NCBI GenBank assembly: GCA_948435735.1 | Contig: CAOJGX010000017.1 | Location: forward strand, 1 to 37,498 | Length of the DNA stretch: 37,498 bases | Source of the DNA: an uncultured Clostridium sp. | Lineage (GTDB): Bacteria > Bacillota > Clostridia > TANB77 > CAG-508 | Direction of reading: 5' to 3' | Shown here: piece after piece, positions 19,035 through 28,776 of the stretch | Numbering within the stretch: the first letter of the stretch is position 1 | Layout: the number at the start of each line of letters is the position of its first letter | The notes under the pieces: model-generated | The model's database searches: none | Told to the model about the DNA's origin: nothing | What the model saw: the letters and a program-made list of their open reading frames with translations, nothing else | Program-made: the position numbers and the translations under genes

Positions 19035-22000
19035 TTAGTAATTTTTATAACAACTATTGCAATCCACATTTCCTTGGATACCCAAAACTTTACCTGTACT
19101 AGTATACTGCCACATCGTATATTTCCCCTGATAGGTACATTTTGTGTTATATTGAGCCACCCAAACGTCATAACGAAGCTGACTGGCATTCATATTGTCA
19201 TTTAAAAAAGATTTGCAAGCATAAATCATGGGCGTATACCCAAAACTTGCAATTGTTTGACAAAATGTATTGGCAATATTCGTACGCATATTTTTCGTCA
19301 CATTTCGATCCCTTGTTTGAACCCCAGAAACTAATTCTAAATCCATTGCAATTGGCATAGAAACTTGATTCTGATAGCCATATTTTTTCAAAATACGAAC
19401 AACGTATTCTGCATCTTTTTGTGCTTCTGTTGTATTAATTGCTGTTGAATAAAAGTAGACACCAACTTTCAAACCATTTTGTACTGCTTTTTGAAAATTC
19501 GTTTTAAATTTTGTATCTTCCGCAAAACCGCCTGTTGCATAACCTCTGTAGCCAATTCGTATCATTGCATATTGGATTCCACTACTCGAAACCTTTTTCC
19601 AATCAATTGTACCTTGAAATTGCGATACATCGATTCCTTTCGTTCCCGCAGTTGGAATATTCGGTGAAGGATTAAACGTGTTTTGATTGGTATTGCCTGT
19701 TGATGGCTTGGTTTGTGTCTGGTTGTTATTAGGTTTTGTTGGTGTTTTGATAGAAATTGAAGTTTCTACACTACTAATCAATTCTCCGTATCTCGACTTT
19801 TGATATACTCTAATTTTGTGGACACCTGCTGTCATTCCAGAACTATTTATTAATTTGCCAAATCCGGCATTAATTGTTTTACCTCCATATCGATCTCGAT
19901 AATAAGTAACATCACTTCGATTAAATCGGTCAGCTTTTGCCTTAAAATTGCCGTCTATGTATATTTCAATGCTTGCATATTCATCTTGTGCAACTGCCCA
20001 GCCATCAATTGCGATATTATCGCCTAAGTTATATTGCCTATTGACAGTTGGTGCATCTAGCCACATTTGCCCTAAATATTGGTGATTGATTATTTGGATT
20101 TGTATATCGTAAGAAGAAATTAGTTCTCCATATCTTGAAATTTCCTCTACACGTAATTTATGCGTTCCTTTCGTCAAATTGCTACTGTCGATTTGTGCAG
20201 AAAATCCCGCTTTGGGTGTGTTGCTAGTTCCTCCATAAGCTGGAGAAATAATGCTGTCAACATCACCTCTTTTGGTTCTGTTCACATTTTGCAAAACAAC
20301 TTTTCCATCCACTAAAATTCGCATAGTTGCTGCTTGGTCATTCGATACTGCCCAGCCTTCTATTTTTATTTGGGTTTGCTCTGGTTTTGTAAAACTCTGA
20401 TTGTAGGTTGGATTTTCTAAATTCATCGTTCCTTTATACTTTTGATTCGCAACTTTTATGTTTATTTCATAAGAAGAAATGACTTCTCCATACCTTGAAA
20501 CTTCCTCTACACGTATTTTATGCGGGCCTGCCACCAAATTACCAATATCAATTTGCCCAGAAAATCCTGCTTTGGGAGTATTTCCCGTTCCTCCATAATG
20601 GGGAGAAATCGCTTTGTCTACGTCTCCTCTTTTCGTTCTGTTTGCCTTTTGCAACACAACTTTTCCATCGACTAAAATTCGTACCATTGCCTCTGAATCA
20701 TTCGATACTGCCCAACCTTCTACTTTTATTTTATTGTGATTTGGTCTGGTAAAACTTTGATTATACGTTGGATTTTCCAAATTCATCGTTCCCTTATATT
20801 TTTGATTGGTAACTTTTATGTTTATTTCATAAGAAGAAATGACTTCTCCATACCTCGAAAGTTCCTCTACACGTATTTTATGCGGGCCTGCCACCAAATT
20901 ACCAATATCAATTTGCCCAGAAAATCCTGCTTTGGGAGTATTTCCCGTTCCTCCATAATGGGGAGAAATCGCTTTGTCTACGTCTCCTCTTTTCGTTCTG
21001 TTTGCCTTTTGCAACACAACTTTTCCATCGACTAAAATTCGTACCGTTGCCTCTGAATCATTCGATGCTGCCCAACCTTCTACTTTTATTTTGCTCTGAC
21101 TTGGTTTGGTAAAAGTTTTATTGTGAGTTGGATTTTCTAAATTCATCGTTCCTTTATATTTCTGATTGGCAATTTTTATAGTTGTTTCATAAGAAGAAAT
21201 GACTTCTCCATACCTCGAAAGTTCTTCTACACGTAATGTATGGGGGCCTGCCACCAAATTACTAATATCAATTTGCCCAGAAAATCCTGCCTTAGGAGTG
21301 TTGCTAGTTCCTCCATAAGCTGGAGAAATCGCACGATCGACATCTCCTCTTTTATTTCGGTTTACTTTTTCTAAAACGACTTTTCCATCTAACAAAATCC
21401 TTACCGTTGCTGCTGAATCATTTGATACCGCCCAACCTTCTACTTTTATTTTATTCTGACTTGGTCTGGTAAAACTTTGATTATACGTTGGATTTTCCAA
21501 ATTCATCGTTGCTTTGTATTCACTTTTTTCAAGTTTAATGCAGGTGTCATACGAAGTAATACATTCTCCTTTTCTGGATACTTCTTCTACTCTTATGTAA
21601 TGAGTTCCTTCTGACAGCTTTTCTAGCTCTATTTCTGTATAAAATCCCGCCTTGGGTGTGTTACTAATCCCTCCATATTGTGGCGATATTACTGTATCTA
21701 CATCGCCTCTTTGGGTTCTATGGATAGAATTGTTAAGGATATTTCCATCTAGTAATACTCTTATCGTTGCTTGGGAATCATTGGCCACTGCCCAGCCTTC
21801 TATTTTCACTTTGAAATCTTTTGGCTTGGCATAGCTTTGATGATAGACAGGACTGTCTAAATACATGGTTCCACTATATTGTATTTCTTCATAAATTTCT
21901 TCTTTGGTTGATTCTTCGCTTAGTTGTGTTGTTATTATAGTGTCATTTATGGGTATATTTTCTTCTTGTTTTTCTAGGTTTAACTTCTCTTCTTTTTCTT

Positions 22001-22139
22001 GTGTTACTTCATTGGCTTGTATATCCTCTAGTATTTCGCTTTCTTGTATGACTTCATTCGTCATCGCATAAAGTGGATTTGATATTACAACAGCGAAAAA
22101 AATAAAAGATATAATGCATCTTAAAACTTTGTTTTTCAT
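19035..22139 (-). CDS. Large secreted wall protein: about six 120-aa repeats plus C-terminal GH25 lysozyme domain
   Basis: Repeats YKGTMNLENPTYNQSFTRP..KIKVEGWAVSND.ATVRILLDGK...KRGDVD.AISP.YGGTSNTPKAGFS; GH25 GTKGIDVSQFQGTIDWKKVSSSGIQYAMIRIGYRG...PIAMDLE. Confidence 0.9.
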   Translation of the reverse strand: MKNKVLRCIISFIFFAVVISNPLYAMTNEVIQESEILEDIQANEVTQEKEEKLNLEKQEENIPINDTIITTQLSEESTKEEIYEEIQYSGTMYLDSPVYHQSYAKPKDFKVKIEGWAVANDSQATIRVLLDGNILNNSIHRTQRGDVDTVISPQYGGISNTPKAGFYTEIELEKLSEGTHYIRVEEVSRKGECITSYDTCIKLEKSEYKATMNLENPTYNQSFTRPSQNKIKVEGWAVSNDSAATVRILLDGKVVLEKVNRNKRGDVDRAISPAYGGTSNTPKAGFSGQIDISNLVAGPHTLRVEELSRYGEVISSYETTIKIANQKYKGTMNLENPTHNKTFTKPSQSKIKVEGWAASNDSEATVRILVDGKVVLQKANRTKRGDVDKAISPHYGGTGNTPKAGFSGQIDIGNLVAGPHKIRVEELSRYGEVISSYEINIKVTNQKYKGTMNLENPTYNQSFTRPNHNKIKVEGWAVSNDSEAMVRILVDGKVVLQKANRTKRGDVDKAISPHYGGTGNTPKAGFSGQIDIGNLVAGPHKIRVEEVSRYGEVISSYEINIKVANQKYKGTMNLENPTYNQSFTKPEQTQIKIEGWAVSNDQAATMRILVDGKVVLQNVNRTKRGDVDSIISPAYGGTSNTPKAGFSAQIDSSNLTKGTHKLRVEEISRYGELISSYDIQIQIINHQYLGQMWLDAPTVNRQYNLGDNIAIDGWAVAQDEYASIEIYIDGNFKAKADRFNRSDVTYYRDRYGGKTINAGFGKLINSSGMTAGVHKIRVYQKSRYGELISSVETSISIKTPTKPNNNQTQTKPSTGNTNQNTFNPSPNIPTAGTKGIDVSQFQGTIDWKKVSSSGIQYAMIRIGYRGYATGGFAEDTKFKTNFQKAVQNGLKVGVYFYSTAINTTEAQKDAEYVVRILKKYGYQNQVSMPIAMDLELVSGVQTRDRNVTKNMRTNIANTFCQTIASFGYTPMIYACKSFLNDNMNASQLRYDVWVAQYNTKCTYQGKYTMWQYTSTGKVLGIQGNVDCNSCYKNY
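19741..21900 (-). repeat. Tandem 360-bp (120-codon) coding repeats
   Basis: The same aagaagaaat...ttctccatacc..gaaa block recurs at 20101, 20461, 20821, 21181 and, diverged, 21541 with an exact 360-bp period. The 20461-20700 and 20821-21060 blocks are nearly identical. Confidence 0.92.
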
Positions 22140-22263
22140 TGTACCTCCGTTCTTCCAATAAAAAACCTTTCGTAAAATTTTAAAAATTATATCTTTTATT
22201 AAATTACCTTATATTTTGTTTATATCATAATTATTTCTTTTTGTAAATATAAAATTGATTTTT

Positions 22264-22767
22264 TTACGGATTAAAATAGATAAATATTTTATCGCATTGT
22301 TCTACCATTATTTTGGTATAGTTTTCAAATATATTTTCTCGAATGACAGATTTGGAATTGTTTTCCAAAATAATTCTTAAAAGTTCCAATACTCTTATCA
22401 CATAATGCCTAAATTCATAGCTATCTTGAATTTCTGTAAATTCGACTGTCGCAATTAAGGCAAAAGATTTGTCAAAAAAGTTTAAAATATCATCTAATAA
22501 TGCTTCTTCTATGGTTGAATTATTGGTTTTATAATAACCTTTCAACATTTCTTTGTAGGCAGCATACAACTTGTCAAAATCTAATATTAAATTTTGACTT
22601 TGTAAATATAATTTCGCTGTATGCAAATAAAATGCTTTGATAAAACAGTAAACAAGTGATTTGTCAACTGCATTTTTATCTTCTATATTAGTAAGCATGT
22701 TATAAATATTTTCCTCACCTAAATCAAAGATATCTTTTGAAATTTCGTTTTCGGTCAATGAATTCAT
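22264..22767 (-). CDS. Hypothetical protein
   Basis: Intact 167-aa ORF just downstream of pfkA; no recognised domain. Confidence 0.55.
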   Translation of the reverse strand: MNSLTENEISKDIFDLGEENIYNMLTNIEDKNAVDKSLVYCFIKAFYLHTAKLYLQSQNLILDFDKLYAAYKEMLKGYYKTNNSTIEEALLDDILNFFDKSFALIATVEFTEIQDSYEFRHYVIRVLELLRIILENNSKSVIRENIFENYTKIMVEQCDKIFIYFNP

Positions 22768-22773
22768 AAATTC

Positions 22774-23895
22774 TTAATCTCCCAAACACATACCAAGTTC
22801 CCTTGCCACGTTTACCAAATCATGATCTAACGGAATCGTACGATTCTTACTTGATGCATCACCAATTTTAGCGTCTCTTCCGACCACTTCATCTAAATCC
22901 ACATATCCCATTTCTCCGCCTTTATAAGTTACTAAAACTTTGAATATTCCCTGCATTGCAAGTTCCATTGCTTTTACGCCATATTTTGTTGACAATACTC
23001 GATCAAATGACGTTGGTGTTCCTCCTCTTTGCACATAACCTAAAACAGTGTTTCTAGTTGTCATTCCTGTTAATTTTTCGATTTGCTCTGCCACCAATTC
23101 TCCTGCACCGCCTAAACGAATATTATCCAAACCTGCTCCATCGTCTAACATTCTTTTAATACTAATTTGGCCACCTTTTGGTTTTGCACCTTCTGATACA
23201 ACAACAATACTAAATTCTTTTCCTGCTGCTTTTCTTCGATTGATTTTTTCTACTACTTTATCAATATCATATGGAATTTCTGGAATCAAAGCAACATCTG
23301 CTCCACCTGCTATGGCAGATTCTAAAGCAATCCAACCAGCATATCTTCCCATTACTTCTAACGTTAAAACTCTGTGATGTGAATCAGCTGTTGTATGCAA
23401 TCTATCTAATGCTTCCATGGCAACTGATACCGCTGTATTATAGCCAAATGTTGTTTCTGTATGCGCAACATCATTATCAATCGTTTTAGGGACACCTATG
23501 CAATTAACACCTTTTAAACAAAAATCTCGACTTGACTTTTGTGTTCCATCTCCCCCTAATGTAAAAATGCACTCAAATCCAGCATTTCTAATGTTTTCAA
23601 CACATTTATCTGATAAATCTTGATATTCAACGCTTCCATCTTCTTTTACGACTTTATAGTGAAAAACATTGGTATTATTCGAAGTACCAATAATCGTTCC
23701 ACCCTTGGCCAAAATTCCAGAAGCATTTCCATGAGGATCTAATCTCACATAATCATTGTTTAATAAACCTTTATAACCTTCTATATAGCCATACGCTTCT
23801 ATTCCATGCGATTCAGCTGTTTTTACAATGGCTCGAATCACCGCATTAAGACCTGGGGCATCTCCACCATTCGTAAGAATTGCAATTTTTTTCAT
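22774..23895 (-). CDS. pfkA: 6-phosphofructokinase
   Basis: IAILTNGGDAPGLNAVIRAIV, TLGGDGTQKSSRDF, GVPKTIDNDVAHTETTFGYNTAV, LEVMGRYAGWIAL. Confidence 0.95.
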   Translation of the reverse strand: MKKIAILTNGGDAPGLNAVIRAIVKTAESHGIEAYGYIEGYKGLLNNDYVRLDPHGNASGILAKGGTIIGTSNNTNVFHYKVVKEDGSVEYQDLSDKCVENIRNAGFECIFTLGGDGTQKSSRDFCLKGVNCIGVPKTIDNDVAHTETTFGYNTAVSVAMEALDRLHTTADSHHRVLTLEVMGRYAGWIALESAIAGGADVALIPEIPYDIDKVVEKINRRKAAGKEFSIVVVSEGAKPKGGQISIKRMLDDGAGLDNIRLGGAGELVAEQIEKLTGMTTRNTVLGYVQRGGTPTSFDRVLSTKYGVKAMELAMQGIFKVLVTYKGGEMGYVDLDEVVGRDAKIGDASSKNRTIPLDHDLVNVARELGMCLGD

Positions 23896-24000
23896 ATCGA
23901 TTCCTCCTCCGTTTATTTTTTTTAATTATATACCTATTTGTATTTCTTTGCAAGTAGTTTATAAAATATTCCCAGAAGTCATATTTTAATGAATAACAGC

Positions 24001-24897
24001 TTACTTATTAATCCTTCTCAACAATTCTTTCCCACTTGCTTGTTCACCTCTTATTCTACCCAAGGCTGTTAACTCCAACTTTCTACTTTTATTGACAGTC
24101 CCATATTTCGTTAAAACCTGAACCTCAAACCCTTCTTCTTTTAACCACTTTTTTGTATTTTCTGTGCATTTTCCGGATGGATATGCCATTATTTTCTGCA
24201 CTTTTTCGCCAACAACTTCCTCTATTTTGTTATGGGTCTTGTTATAATCAGCTATCAATTTTGCTTTACTAACCGTGGTATAATCAATATGGGATTTGCC
24301 ATGACAATGAATTTTCACAAGTCCACTTTCATACATTTCTTTGGCTTGTTCCCATGTAAAATACCCCTGTTTTCCAACCAAATCATAGACAATAAAAATC
24401 GTAGCTGGTATATGATATTTTTGAAGTACTGGAAACGCTTCTGTGTAATTGCCAAGCCAGCCATCGTCCATGGTTATCGCAATTACTTTTTCGGGAAACC
24501 CAATTTGTCCGTTTTTATATTGATACAAATCTTCTAACGTAATAAAAGTATAACCTTCGTTTAATAACGTTGTTATATTTTCTTCAAACCTTTCCGCTGT
24601 GCTAAATAATTGATACATATCATTTTCAAGAATTGGTGTTTGAAAGGCGTGATATATCAGGATTGGAATATTGATATTTTTTTCTCCGATTTTGTAAACT
24701 GGTGTGTTACTGACTGAAAGTACCTCTTGGGGAGCAATATTTTCTAACGTTTCCTCTTGCATTTTATTTTCCTGTTGGGATACTATAGATGCTTGTGGCT
24801 GCTTCGTTTGTGTTGTTTGTATTTGGGAAATTATAAAAAAGAATAGTACTATAAGAAATATCAAAATACTGAAAATTTCTAAGATTTTTGACCTCAT
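24001..24897 (-). CDS. Polysaccharide deacetylase family protein
   Basis: IPILIYHAFQ, VIAITMDDGWLGNYTEAFPVLQKYHIPATIFIV, KIHCHGKSHIDYT. Confidence 0.92.
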   Translation of the reverse strand: MRSKILEIFSILIFLIVLFFFIISQIQTTQTKQPQASIVSQQENKMQEETLENIAPQEVLSVSNTPVYKIGEKNINIPILIYHAFQTPILENDMYQLFSTAERFEENITTLLNEGYTFITLEDLYQYKNGQIGFPEKVIAITMDDGWLGNYTEAFPVLQKYHIPATIFIVYDLVGKQGYFTWEQAKEMYESGLVKIHCHGKSHIDYTTVSKAKLIADYNKTHNKIEEVVGEKVQKIMAYPSGKCTENTKKWLKEEGFEVQVLTKYGTVNKSRKLELTALGRIRGEQASGKELLRRINK

Positions 24898-25003
24898 TTC
24901 TTTCTCCTTAAAAATATTACAATATGTTGAATTTGTTCAAAACATTGTAATTTTATTGTTTCCCATATTTTTTATAATATAATCAATAATGGTAAAATAG
25001 AAA

Positions 25004-25038
25004 AACAAAAGCATCTGAAACACCGTTCAGACGCTTTT
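25004..25038 (-). terminator. Terminator after ORF 25064-25600
   Basis: CAAAAGCATCTGAA/TTCAGACGCTTTTG hairpin. Confidence 0.65.
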
Positions 25039-25063
25039 GATAAATCAACTCCTTTTCTTTGAA

Positions 25064-25600
25064 TTAACAAGACAAAAACTTATCAGCTTCTTCAAAACAT
25101 TTCACAAGAGAGCCTGCTTTAAACGTTTTCTCAAGTGCTGTTCCCCAATAAATTGTCAATTGGAATTCGCTCTCTTCTTTTGTCCAAGCAATAGTCGTTT
25201 CACTACAGTCCAAAAAAGAATGAGCAATACGATGGAATATCTCACCATTTCTAATATTATAGTCAATCCCAATTACATCACACAATAAGGCTGTTAGAGT
25301 ATTAAACCCGAAAAAACCGTTTTTTTCAGATAATTCTATAGCTTCAATTTCTTCTAACCTTGAAAATACTTCTCTCAGGCTTATCCGCTTTTTCTTATCT
25401 GAATTCTCAACAACTTCCCAACCATAATAGTAGTCAATTGCGTACTCATAGTTATTTTCCATCGGCATATCACATAAATAATCCAAATAACAATTTTCTG
25501 AGTTTACTATTTGTGATAAATTTTCAACCCGTAATTTTGAAACCTCATTACTGATTCTTAAGTGCTGAGGTTCAGATAAATAAGAAGTCTTTTTTACCAT
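25064..25600 (-). CDS. Hypothetical protein (contains two in-frame CGG codons at 25385 and 25529)
   Basis: Intact 178-aa ORF with terminator; no recognised family; possible recent acquisition. Confidence 0.55.
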   Translation of the reverse strand: MVKKTSYLSEPQHLRISNEVSKLRVENLSQIVNSENCYLDYLCDMPMENNYEYAIDYYYGWEVVENSDKKKRISLREVFSRLEEIEAIELSEKNGFFGFNTLTALLCDVIGIDYNIRNGEIFHRIAHSFLDCSETTIAWTKEESEFQLTIYWGTALEKTFKAGSLVKCFEEADKFLSC

Positions 25601-26055
25601 CTTAGTTCCTCCTTCTATAAATTTTGTGTTTTTATTTTAACACTTTATGCTTAACTTGTCCATCATTTTTTCACCAATTTCACACATTTTGAATTCTATT
25701 TTTAAAGGGGGTCTTATTTTTTATTTTTCTCATACCCCCTCTAAAAACGCCTAGAAGCATTTTAAGCAACTTTACCTCTTTGTTGGTATGTTATGTATAC
25801 CCATAAAATAAAACCGCCTTATTTGGCTTTCTAACGCTTCGTCAAAAAATTGATTTTTCTGATACCTATCCTTTTTATGTCTCTAAAAAATCAAGAAAAA
25901 TACTTTTTTGACGTTTTTAGGAATTTTTAGTCATTTTAGTCTAAAAAATTTTTAAAATCGCTTAAATCGAATTTTTCGAAATCTCAGAAATCCAAACTCA
26001 ATCGTTTTTTCACGATTTTTCCTCTTTTTCATATTCTATTTTAAAGGAGGTTTTT

Positions 26056-27097
26056 ATGAAAAAATTTTTATGTTTTAGCTTAATTGTTTTAAGCATTTTA
26101 CTTTTACCACTTTCTTGTTTTGCTAATACATATGCAGGCATTGACGTTAGTAATTGGCAAGGCTATATCGATTATGCACAAGTGAAAAATTCCGGTATTG
26201 ACATTGTTTATATTAAAGCAAGTCAAGGAAGTTCGATTGTGGATTCTCATTTTCGAACCAATTACGAAAATAGTAAGGCAAATGGATTAAAAGTAGGTTT
26301 ATACCATTTTTTAACAGCCAGAAGCGTTGCTGAGGCAGAACAGCAAGCAGAATATTTTGCTTCCGTCATTTCTGGAACTTCTCCAGATTGCAAATTGGCC
26401 ATGGATTTTGAAGTATTTGGGGATTTGACAGTGGCACAAATCAATGAAATTTCACTCGCTTTTTTGCAAAAAGTCCAGCAATTAACTGGTAAAGAAGTGA
26501 TTATTTATAGTAATGCTTCTAATGCAAGAAACACATTTAACGAGCAACTAGCAAGTACCTATCCGCTTTGGGTAGCAGAATATGGTGTAACAACACCAAA
26601 AACTGGTAATTGGTCTTCGTATGAAGGATTCCAATATAGTGATTCTGGAAGGGTACCCGGAATTAGTGGTTTTACCGATTTAGATACGTTTACAGACCAA
26701 ATCTTTTTAGGTTCTACCGATAACAACATTTCAACACCAGAAAATACAGCAAATCAAATCCAAACTTATACCGTTCAGCCGCGGTGATACTTTGAGTCAA
26801 ATTGCTTCAAAGTATGATACCACAGTTAATGAAATTGCTGGTTTGAATGGCATTTCCAATCCAAATTTAATTTATGTGGGGCAAGTTTTAAAAATTGATA
26901 CAACTCACGATATTTCTGTTGTAACAAGTGATAAATATGAAACAAACCACATTGTTTATACCATCCAATATGGTGATACCTTAACTTCTATTGCACAAAA
27001 GTATGATGTTACGGTTGCAAATCTTGTACAATTGAACCATATTCAAAACCCGAACTTGATTTACGCAGGAGAAACTTTAAGAATTAATTTGTATTAA
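26056..27097 (+). CDS. GH25 lysozyme with two C-terminal LysM domains, encoded in two frames joined by +1 shift at CGG 26782-26784
   Basis: ORF 26056-26787: signal peptide plus YAGIDVSNWQGYIDYAQVKNSGIDIVYIKASQG...LAMDFE, ending TYTVQPR*. ORF 26792-27097: SQIASKYDTTVNEIAGLNGI... The +1 shift gives TYTVQP(G/R)DTLSQIASKYDTT, a canonical LysM. Confidence 0.92.
26782..26784 (+). other. Putative CGG +1 recoding site (GH25-LysM)
   Basis: cag ccg CGG t|gat act ttg agt caa; zero-frame reading terminates at TGA immediately after CGG. Confidence 0.85.
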
Positions 27098-27102
27098 AAT
27101 TA

Positions 27103-27141
27103 TGAACGCATGCAAAAACAGACTTGTTTGGCATGCGTTTT
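27103..27141 (+). terminator. Terminator after the GH25-LysM gene
   Basis: AACGCATGC...GCATGCGTT inverted repeat followed by TTG. Confidence 0.6.
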
Positions 27142-27236
27142 GTGTTTGACAAAATAAAGTTATTATCGTATAATTTTAGTATAATTTTTATCTTTAGTAA
27201 CTCATCATTAATAATTATAATTTTGGAGGAAATCGT

Positions 27237-27971
27237 ATGAAAAAAAGACCGATTGTGATTATGGCAGCAATGAAAATTGAGGCATCTTGGCTAATTGAAA
27301 AATTGGCGAATGTCAAATGCGAAACTGTAAATCAATATACGTTTTATGAAGGTTTCATACATGACTATCCTGTTGTCGTTTGTCACTGCTTAGTTGGAAC
27401 TATCCACGCTGCTGTGGCAACTTATATGGCAATTGAAAAATATCAGCCAATTGCTATTATTAGTGAAGGAACTGCTGGTGCACATGGAAAAGATATTCAT
27501 AAAGGGGATATCGTTGTTGGTGAGAAATGTGCCAATATTATGTCTGCTAAAACGCCACTAAAAAAAGAAGGCGACGGCAGTGATAGTTTAAGTTGGGAAT
27601 TACTTAATTTTATCGATGGCGAAATCGATAGATTTCAATATCAATCTGGCGATGCTCATTGGGTAGAACTTGCCAAAAAAGTAACTTATACTGACGGAAA
27701 AATTCATATTGGCACCATTGGAAGTGGCGATGGCTGGAATCGAGAAGCAGACAAAATTTTGTGGCTACATGAAAACTTTGGTACTCTTTGCGAAGAAATG
27801 GAAGGAATTGCTGTCTATACTGTTGCTAACAATTTTGCTATTCCTGTGTTGGGAATTAGAATTATTTCTAATAATGAAATATTAGACGAACCTTATGATC
27901 GAACGATCGGTTTAAAATCACAGGAATTTACCTATCAACTTATGTTGCAATTTATCGCAGAACATTCTTAA
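27237..27971 (+). CDS. Phosphorylase-superfamily nucleosidase (MTA/SAH nucleosidase-like)
   Basis: IVIMAAMKIEASWL..., VVCHCLVGTIHAAVATYMAIEKYQPIAIISEGTAGAHGKDIHKGDIVVGEK, EEMEGIAVYTVANNFAIPVLGIRIISN. Confidence 0.88.
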   Translation: MKKRPIVIMAAMKIEASWLIEKLANVKCETVNQYTFYEGFIHDYPVVVCHCLVGTIHAAVATYMAIEKYQPIAIISEGTAGAHGKDIHKGDIVVGEKCANIMSAKTPLKKEGDGSDSLSWELLNFIDGEIDRFQYQSGDAHWVELAKKVTYTDGKIHIGTIGSGDGWNREADKILWLHENFGTLCEEMEGIAVYTVANNFAIPVLGIRIISNNEILDEPYDRTIGLKSQEFTYQLMLQFIAEHS

Positions 27972-27977
27972 TGGGTA

Positions 27978-28014
27978 AAAAGGCTTTTGAAAATGTAACT
28001 TTCAAAAGCCTTTT
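27978..28014. terminator. Bidirectional terminator between convergent genes
   Basis: AAAGGCTTTTGAAA/TTTCAAAAGCCTTT flanked by A- and T-runs. Confidence 0.85.
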
Positions 28015-28015
28015 T

Positions 28016-28762
28016 TTATTTCTTTTTCCAATTCAAAATCTGATGATTCACAAATTCATCTTCTTCTATTTCGATAATATCTTCTAGCATTTTCTTCTTT
28101 TTGGGAAAAAGATGCTTTTTCTTCTCTTTCGGAGTTTCCTCCTCTGACCTTGCAATTGCTTCTTCAACAGACAAGGTTTTTTCAAAATCAACAATGTTTT
28201 TGACTGGTTGCTTATAAATGCCTTCTGTATAGATGTCTTTTTTAGGTAATTTTGCAGTGTCTATAAAATCAATATAGGTATGGATAATTTGTTTATCTTT
28301 TCGTGCAAACAATTGCAAATCTGGCTTCAAATAGAGATATCGCCAAATGACATGTCTTTCATAAGAGTTGAATTTTGAATTTTTTAAATCTTGGTAATCA
28401 TATTCTATCTTAAATTGACAATTCTCAATCGAGATGGTTAAATTCGTCCAATTTTTCCCGTGTTTTTTGAAACCAAACTGTTCGTAAGTGTTTGATGATA
28501 TTGTACAACTCTGTAATCAGCTTGGAATATTCATCTTCATCAATATTAAACACATTCGGAATCTCATAACCGGTTGACTGCTTTTTTCTTGATAATTCCT
28601 TTGGGAAAATAATAAAAATACATTTCTCCGGTTTTCCCTTTTATTGGGCATATGAATACTAGAGGCATATAAATAAATACTTTCCCATTTTTCTGGTATA
28701 ATGTAAAATAATCTTCTTTGTATCTCCGCGTAAATCTGTTTTTCTTCTGATAAGCGAATCAT
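28016..28762 (-). CDS. YezG/DUF600-family immunity-like protein requiring three +1 shifts at CGG codons
   Basis: Joined translation: MIRLSEEKQIYAEIQRRLFYIIPEKWESIYLYASSIHMPNKREN-x-EMYFYYFPKGIIKKKAVN-x-YEIPNVFNIDEDEYSKLITELYNIIKHLRTVWFQKT-x-KNWTNLTISIENCQFKIEYDYQDLKNSKFNSYERHVIWRYLYLKPDLQLFARK..., where x is each CGG+1nt. Matches the YezG/DUF600 pattern (GEVYFYY...IP..FNI...LY....LR...WTNLT......F...YDY.D). Confidence 0.88.
28458..28460 (-). other. Putative CGG +1 recoding site 3 of YezG gene
   Basis: aca CGG g|aaa aat tgg acg aat; next codon in phase with ORF 28016-28330. Confidence 0.85.
28570..28572 (-). other. Putative CGG +1 recoding site 2 of YezG gene
   Basis: aac CGG t|tat gag att ccg aat; without the shift, TGA follows one codon later. 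Confidence 0.85.
28628..28630 (-). other. Putative CGG +1 recoding site 1 of YezG gene
   Basis: aac CGG a|gaa atg tat ttt tat tat; restores (G)EMYFYY. Confidence 0.85.
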
Positions 28763-28776
28763 AACTTTCTCCTATG

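Noticed and set aside
25600-26055. Long AT-rich noncoding region upstream of the GH25-LysM gene as a possible novel RNA or repeat element
   Set aside because: No convincing conserved structure, array or inverted repeat could be identified by eye.
26780-26790. prfB-type stop-codon-driven +1 frameshift
   Set aside because: Only the LysM site has a stop directly after CGG; the other sites lack an adjacent stop and have no shared upstream Shine-Dalgarno-like or CUU motif.
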